From positions 1-62,801 of the forward strand of contig CAIVDU010000025.1 of the NCBI GenBank assembly GCA_903904815.1: a stretch of DNA of 62,801 nt. The letters are read 5' to 3'. This DNA comes from an uncultured Armatimonadota bacterium. Its GTDB lineage: Bacteria; Armatimonadota; Fimbriimonadia; Fimbriimonadales; Fimbriimonadaceae. Position numbers and translations under genes: made by a program. This document shows positions 60,701-62,801 of this stretch, one piece after another. Position 1 is the first letter of the stretch. Each line of letters opens with the position of its first letter. Below the pieces are notes generated by a model. The model did not search any database and was not told the DNA's origin. It saw nothing but the letters and a program-made list of their open reading frames with translations.

Positions 60701-62801
60701 CTTGATCGAGTCGCTTCCGATGCTATGAGTGATCGGATTGTTGTTAGGATTGATGACGTCGTTGGTCGCGCCAGGAAGCGTGTTGTAGGACCACTTAGTT
60801 GGGTCGCTCCAATCGCCGCCGGTGGGAGGCCCGTTCCAATAGGAGAATCCAGTAGCGCCCTCCACGAGGACGAACAGGCCAGAAGCCTGGTCCTCGATCA
60901 GGTAGTTCAGGCCAGCAAAATTCGAACTCAGGGTGAGCTGGGTTGGATCGTAGTTGCCCGTTCCGTATTTGACGAGCTCGAACGAAGATCCCACGGTCGG
61001 CACGTATCCGTTCAAGAAGTCGAGGCTAAGTCCGCCCGCCAAGTTCGCCGTCCCCGTTATGTTCAGTGACGTGAAGTGCGTGAGATCGGTCAGCGAGAAG
61101 TCGAGCATCGAACTCGAGGTCTCGGTGAGCGAGCCGGAGATGTTTAAGCTTCCTGCGTTCAAGTGCCCAGCCGTAATCGTGCCACCGCTCGTGACGTTAG
61201 CCTGAATCGTGCCATCGCCGCTAAGTCCACCCGCATCGATCAGCATCGCATTGGGCGAGTTGAAGGTGCTTCCGCCTGAGATGTCGGTATTGCCACCCGT
61301 CTGGTGGTAGGTTCCACCGGAGTAAAGGTAGCCTCCGTGCTCGACCTGCACGTTGCCAGAGTTCGTAAAGCCAGCGTTGTAGAGGTAGACCGGGCTATTG
61401 TCCGCGACGAACGTTCCTTCGTTCGTCAGATTGGGACCGTAGACGTACAGAGGAGGTGCAAAGTTTCGAGCCCCCATCGTGCCGGTAACCGCGTTATCGA
61501 CTGCGGCGAAGTTTTGGCCCAGGTAGGCGCCGTACCCGTTGACACCCGATGCGATCAGCGACCCTTGGTTCTCAAAAGTGCCGCCTCCGTTAGAGCTCTC
61601 AATGTCGAACTTGCCGGTTGCGACGGTGGAAGCGTCGAATGTCAGGTTGTGGCCGTTCTGCGCGTATAGGCTGTTGTAGACGTACTGATTTCCGAACTTG
61701 AGTGTCGCACCACTAAACGTCTGATCCTGGTTTAGGTACAAAACGCTTCGTCCGTAGAAGTTGGTTCCGTCGGTGTTTCCGATGAGGAACGTCGGATTGG
61801 CTCCAAATGTTGTTCCGCCCTGGAGACGGACCGATTGAGTTCCGCCTGAAAGATCAAGACCTCCATGGAGCGTAGGATCCGAAAGCGCAACTCCACTCAA
61901 GGTGTTGTAATAGTTCGTGTCGAAGTTCAGCTTCGAGGAGTTGATGACGTTTCCACCAACGATTGATCCGCCGGAGAGAATGAAGGAACCGGTCCCAGCG
62001 ACCGTAACTGGGTTGAAAGTAGCCGGAGAACTATCCGGATAAACGTTGTTCAACGTCCCCGAGAGAGATATCTCACCTCCATTCTGGGCATGCAGGTCGC
62101 CCAGAGTCGGCGTTGTGAAGGTGCCATTCAGGTCAACGTGCGAACCAGCACTATCAGCGATCAGATGCCCCGAAGTATTGTCCATCGAAGCAACTTGGAA
62201 GAAGCCGCCGTTGGTGGCCTCCATCAGTCCTTCGTTTGTCAGATTGCCCCACTGACTGTAAATGCGGGAACCGTTCGAGTTGATGATTCCGGTGGCTTGG
62301 TTGTCGAAGCTCCCGCCGTACAGGTACAGCGAAGTGTGCGCCAGGTTTTGGGCGAGAATAGAGCCCTGGTTAATGACGCTGCTGAACGACTGGCCTAGCC
62401 GAGGATTGTCCCAATAGCCGGTATAGCTGGTCTCAATCACACCCTGGTTGAGGAGAATTCCCCCGCCGTTGTAGCTCTGAATACTAAACAGACCACTCAC
62501 CGTCGTTCCTGGATCGAACGTCAGGTTGTGTCCGTTCTGGACGTACATGTAGTTGTCGTAGCTGTAGTAGTTATTGCCGAAATCGATGGTCGCGCCGGTA
62601 AAGGTCTGGTCCTGATTTACCCAAAGCGTGCTCTGGGTCCAGTTGTGAGTGCCATCACTGTTTCCGATGAGGAGCGGATCATTCGTTCCAAAGCTCGTGC
62701 CGCCCTGAATTCGAATCGACTGAGTTCCCTTCGAGAGGTCCAGAGTGCCATCGAGGGCGACTCCATCCAGTGTGTTGTAGTAATTGCTGTCGAAGTTCAG
62801 C
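48746..62801 (-). CDS. Giant repetitive beta-helix protein with PEP-CTERM sorting signal (5' end beyond window)
   Basis: The frame is open from the stop at 48746 to the right edge, giving at least 4,684 residues; ATG at 62548 is internal, since family repeats continue upstream of it (FGNNYYSYDNYMYVQNGHNL). The C-terminus ends ATPEPGSFLALGGGLAVLAL then RRRKK, a PEP-CTERM anchor (motif, helix, basic tail), so the mature protein is exported and handled by an exosortase. The body is built from at least 15 related units (GVTL..GLxL..LTLxxGxVxIG..LxFDGxQTFxG..), rich in Asn, Gly, Thr and Ser, as in parallel beta-helix adhesins. Two linkers (SYWNGPPTGGDWSDPTKWS, near 60830; SYWQGVTATGNWNDPTSWS, near 56650), each preceded by GYxPxxGxSxEL, divide it into modules. 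Likely a cell-surface adhesin or matrix protein. Confidence 0.93.
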   Translation of the reverse strand, partial: LNFDSNYYNTLDGVALDGTLDLSKGTQSIRIQGGTSFGTNDPLLIGNSDGTHNWTQSTLWVNQDQTFTGATIDFGNNYYSYDNYMYVQNGHNLTFDPGTTVSGLFSIQSYNGGGILLNQGVIETSYTGYWDNPRLGQSFSSVINQGSILAQNLAHTSLYLYGGSFDNQATGIINSNGSRIYSQWGNLTNEGLMEATNGGFFQVASMDNTSGHLIADSAGSHVDLNGTFTTPTLGDLHAQNGGEISLSGTLNNVYPDSSPATFNPVTVAGTGSFILSGGSIVGGNVINSSKLNFDTNYYNTLSGVALSDPTLHGGLDLSGGTQSVRLQGGTTFGANPTFLIGNTDGTNFYGRSVLYLNQDQTFSGATLKFGNQYVYNSLYAQNGHNLTFDASTVATGKFDIESSNGGGTFENQGSLIASGVNGYGAYLGQNFAAVDNAVTGTMGARNFAPPLYVYGPNLTNEGTFVADNSPVYLYNAGFTNSGNVQVEHGGYLYSGGTYHQTGGNTDISGGSTFNSPNAMLIDAGGLSGDGTIQANVTSGGTITAGHLNAGSLNISGSLTETSSSMLDFSLTDLTHFTSLNITGTANLAGGLSLDFLNGYVPTVGSSFELVKYGTGNYDPTQLTLSSNFAGLNYLIEDQASGLFVLVEGATGFSYWNGPPTGGDWSDPTKWSYNTLPGATNDVINPNNNPITHSIGSDSIKSFVGQGAFELSGGSLTGSDAGSTFQQNNTFLMDGGTLADFILNPGSGGQGVTVSGTGSVLLNDTINTGIGLHAGSHLTISGGVLNAPTLKITGDPAAHSNGGTVELANGVTLGTGVSLQVDPADFKVDAGVNLAVVGGDSFTMSGGVLTNQGTIDAAGGVVNLTPDSFVNQGLAQASGSNLTLAGGSLSNSGSILALNGHTVDISTTSLNNSSVIEALGGSRVNLHANSSYTNTGTIQSDGAGSLVQLSGAMISDGMGSGYAATNAGEIQLTGSIDNTAASNPVHGGVINLSGTAGGAFRLTGGSITGGTILHPELLRFTSDYNGGYNNLLNGVTLSGNLDLTQDFGAAVRFEGGTVATGKVIMGNESNLVFDTNSSYTGEMVLNDPVNQPGNNDVHIDRGATLTLSPSAIIDGTGYLHIGAVWQYGPAGTLVNQGLISRTGAGSWQILSGDLQNSGTISTAGGQLYDYASTTEQAGNFEVSNGGYLELNNTVTNQPGGQLIAFGAGSILRLNGNYPTGLGAISSTNGAQIQLAGSVTNANLNLNGVDAVSSFTLTGGQINGGSITDSQNLSATSDGWNNRLNGVTLDAGLNMNPYNTDIRVLNGLTLTSGSVQIGHESNLVFDGSQTFDGAIQFTSPGSAHLNFDGTGSTLTLGPDSSITGVGTADLFGRYNYGSSSTIVNHGLINQSDGSGGHSWTLYGDNLQNASDGIIEATLGGRLYIGSGSLHNQGTISATDGSFVGLWQGWGSAAYQTSDLGMLIASNGSTIGLNRSLNNAGAALDLTHIDNTSQFQLNGAEIDGGSITNSQALGATSDGNNNRLNGVTLDNGLNLNANNSAIRILNGLTLTAGNVQIGHGSDLIFDGTQTFDGHIQFTSGGWASVNADGTNSTLTMGSESTISGTGYAYLFTAYGGGSNRTVINQGIINATDPATYWYVGGDHFQNVGNSEATAGGSLYIASTDYSNSGLLASDGAGSHLYLRNAGTNTGAIQATNGGVVNLQGGTLDSTGGTIDTGSGANAGTFLLNGGVLQNASITHSGGLAATWDYNNVLRNVTLGSGLTFQNGEFTRVQTTGGAASTGLLGAVNLQGNNAAVVFDGDQTYSGAANLSGNGWNYLETEGGTNLTLGPSSSITGTGYAQIGNYWNSNTARTIANQGSIDAQSGANWTIGSTTFTNSGSFSVESGATVAVPNALYEQTSGQTTINGTLNGNVQIDAGNLLGTGSISGSLTNSGAITPSVGGVGSLSIGGNFTNNASGLVDLNIDGTASGDFGQLLIGGLAAFGGTLDVSFINGYIPNFGDSYELGTYGSGKWTGASFATVSGSDPGFTYSLQYDATGLFLIVSGAPGYSYWQGVTATGNWNDPTSWSNGVVPDGTLNAANLTNHGILHDSGANQVKSFLSSGALELSGGSITGSLANSTWKVNNTFTLDGGTLSNFAVEAGSSGQGVTVAGSGSVLLNDTVNANVDLTTGSSAIVNGGVLNGTASLDHGATLGLSGGLLLHGDAINFGSNGTNQVSAEGNSTEYLDGVTFTGSKVNLTSNVLSAGTAGFQNDQILSSSGAGSDWTINPSAFDNLGTVQAVNGGLMNVDATTYGNLGTVVSNGSGSVLNFNGGSVSSSTGSLLAENGGVINFGATLDLGGGSLDASTLSSGGGQFILTGGIIANGHLSNAGSLIFPATNAGALENIDLTNGLNLGYNQALRILGSFSVSGGQINMGGYSKLDFGNNTTLSNSVINFAPNGTSGFVIDPGQTLTLGGNLVLTGSGYIQSNGGTVSLDSALSLTNASLAIDPTNVVIPVGGGLVANAGGNFSMSGGTFTNYANNPNSNPINAVVARSGGTINLAPTDFYNYGTIQSDTLSSITLDPTHWYNIGSLNAIGSQADIHLGGGTMNLLTQNGVLTGNNGGRFFLETTLDITGQHFNPDAIGGEFILNGGTIYSDTGASRGWLNTGTPELVFSGSHNNVLWNVQFEKPAGLTMHGGYVDIRGDVLNYTGLWQLDGGAEIDFEASRDFQHQTFALNGGTWMNVADTTGQDSQGAHPESTISYNTTFSGTAGNIYVDKLHNYANFVSPTGGNWYLNSSEDWVNEFNADPASPGFGSYGQMNADGGTMTANFNRFANNGVVESESGGWMDVTAQVWDRVGNVQATGAGSTTVLRGGTVVIGAHDELASYLGGVIRLGTTLDNTGNFLNPGDITNTYVNGPFTVGYNGDYYHGGFWGTVLGGMIDSMSYDIRFENANLDNTTLTLADHATLAGLNLNDEHVHILNGLQTNFQFNLANSSELRFDGNREFDLGLGNAANVTFTGLYNTFGMLGNGNLTLGNGTNLTGNAGSSYTVQMGSGTLDLQQGVSVTGPNVNFSGGTVQVDPGVVLNSTGVPAADSYWNYNINELDNSGTLLTGAHGHTNFYAPVLNNQGLIRTQDGGTSFFNGVNWTNNGVVQVDGATSTSYLAGNIQNAAGALNGQLQATNGGVFELGFGTYSPAGNVTNSSPATILDTALIGGTFHFNNGWLHNGELNSTAANLVFNNNFADYYGWDDNLLDNVHLVDPGTGQPAGLNLTNGGSVSAENVAPDWSNWQFNLDLGGRLSFLTDTELPGTTQVNFNSNGIVNPYNSTMTIDAGAAFVGVNGTIGEYYSWKDPHNKIINHANIFSAQGGSYTIAPYELYNDGNIGAINGSKMYLTPTVWDKLGTVSANGAGSVLFLGDPSRGGTIQLGPNDTFSFTAGGTIQLGSMLINHWVVAGNPVNGVIDATGNGFFKIAGGGIQGGTLIINTPSNPNTLPPIDPNLQPLEFVSGYTNTLDGVTLQTPGGQLASLDLRNGSSVSIKNALNSSNGFWLDNGSQLSFDGSRDFSVGGLGNGFFHFGHDNPVWPYYDGGDVYVADKLTLGAGSTATGGDVRLHAGSMEIANGGAVTGDQIILSTSGDLTLDGGTLAPSGAVAGSNMSVNVGSLHNLGTIESFNGSTTDINAATWSTVGHISAIGAGSVTYLDGGLIAPDWTIHPITAVGGGSFVLRTTLDDTAGGPNGQFFDPALIGGKFTIQGGTLLNGRVNSTSPDLRLFNATYDGVSLTDGTGVIPAGLELDSGESLTIKNAFNSNNQFNLTGNSVLQFSGDRQFGAGANFVIDHSQLNELPGGTLTFNAGASIVGPDAWIGSTWWNGSNTGNLAIGAGETVGPTTPGDVWAITPSNLNNQGTLDALGGSRLYLTVQNWQNAGTLAAGANSSIVLDGGTIVNDPTQTVFQSAASGKFELRTELNNIGEFLNPGANGPGAIGGTFQVGGSDFNWVPENYAWTKSGYILGGKVNSATPDLVFTAEPLDTRYSTGWDNVLDGVTLTDSTGLFDPYNPATFAHAAGLNLNNGGTVRIANDFFSNNIFQLDNHARLTFSNDQTLGTANNNASQFNFGNSGGGTIYLWDHTTLDILAGSTFTGPVFTVTGDTASRFAADTKITANGVGTDWTFSTDVVDNKSQMNSSNGGIIDFGGRGDAQTVLERAGSKMGSFDAGSMIRFNNSNVTIQGSDAIRNLGPALLSIGSGATASFTNGSVLTNQGQFFVTNSQFNMNASTFMDTGATSFTGSNLNLVNSHVFETNAASWTMNSLFMDGTDIHGAGPSQLLGLELPNSPTFSSSRNNLFEFVNLTIDPPTVNPQNLNYGSLDLSNGGFLRVRSSTLNVSSIVLGSHGVLDFDGNAALNAGIVTFDGGGASSDLAMEAGSTLVLANGTTLVGNIGSLGGQLPGSPPSTSPRVLQNNGAIIVQNEAADQAASIDATSFKNTGRVQVDDGNTLNITGSFLNTNNGVVDVGGTINMTGGNQIQFDGGTLTGFGTVNASHGIVVNGSTIHAGGSPGHMVLNGDLTMDGAATMLVDIGGYPQGPAHEGDPGYSFLEVHGNANLNGTLDVESWAGFVPTKNYDFTFLTTTGGTIIGNFSSILTTGFVTQPGGSFSIVMTTDSAYLHYTAAPAATPEPGSFLALGGGLAVLALRRRKKVQKARLVRAGQ
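58020..59060 (-). repeat. Two closely related internal repeat units in the giant gene
   Basis: Units at about 58020-58310 and 58740-59030 encode NNRLNGVTLDNGLNLNANNS and NNRLNGVTLDAGLNMNPYNT and stay alike through LNGLTLTxGxVQIGHxSxL and FDGxQTFDGxIQFTS. DNA identity looks about 70-75% by eye, higher than between most other units, so this duplication is recent. Confidence 0.7.
61660..62801 (-). repeat. Internal repeat pair in the N-terminal region of the giant protein
   Basis: About 62530-62801 and 61660-61930 encode parallel segments (NTLDGVALDGTLDLSKGTQS against NTLSGVALSDPTLHGGLDLS, then IRIQGGTSFG against VRLQGGTTFG, WVNQDQTFTGAT against YLNQDQTFSGAT, VQNGHNLTFD against AQNGHNLTFD). The right-hand unit is cut by the window edge. 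Confidence 0.75.

Overview
Organism: the window (about 62.8 kb, roughly 58% GC by eye) looks chromosomal. It most resembles Armatimonadota, probably the Fimbriimonadia. The clues are a FTLIELLVV-type prepilin of the single-use style common in that phylum, a giant PEP-CTERM beta-helix protein, a full menaquinone (men) gene set, flagellar genes, and lipoprotein export typical of diderms. The assignment is inference; no rRNA or tRNA is present to confirm it.

Layout. 1-1683: the 5' part of an RHS/YD-repeat protein (minus strand, runs off the left edge). 1946-3638: two uncharacterised genes. 3639-4134: two copies of a structured repeat. 4135-9863: two tandem paralogous peptide-type substrate-binding lipoproteins and a YncE/phosphoesterase fusion. 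10291-13745: hypothetical gene, ruvC, an ArsB-like transporter and a DUF2231-Rieske membrane protein. 13746-16546: hmgA and an anti-sigma-28 factor gene (flgM) preceded by a probable cyclic-di-GMP-I (GEMM) riboswitch, with three more structured-repeat loci around them. 16547-18677: a small hypothetical gene, motB and motA (minus). 18849-27556: mutL followed by seven tandem, mostly overlapping paralogues of an unrecognised four-helix membrane protein family. This array is the strongest candidate for something undescribed. 27585-29160: GNAT acetyltransferase, HxlR regulator and hotdog thioesterase. 29120-35574: a compact menaquinone operon in the order menF-D-H-B-C-E (minus), converging on the hotdog thioesterase. 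35781-41312: aldo/keto reductase, a pilin-like protein plus a small membrane protein, a divergent LacI regulator with a mirrored pair of operator-like sites, a GH2 C-terminal fragment, and a secreted kelch protein. 41790-48677: S9 peptidase, TlpA-like protein, DUF4342, two-FHA membrane protein, DUF2127, YbjN-like. 48746-62801: a single minus-strand gene for a giant repetitive PEP-CTERM protein of at least 4,684 residues, still open at the right edge.

How they fit together. The men operon makes naphthoquinone for anaerobic or microaerobic respiration, and the convergent hotdog gene could supply the DHNA-CoA hydrolase step. The flgM leader suggests that c-di-GMP tunes release of sigma-28 and so motility, next to the motAB stator genes. 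At least six loci of a twin-hairpin intergenic element (several as head-to-head pairs) punctuate 3.7-16.5 kb. Compensatory changes in their stems argue for selected secondary structure.
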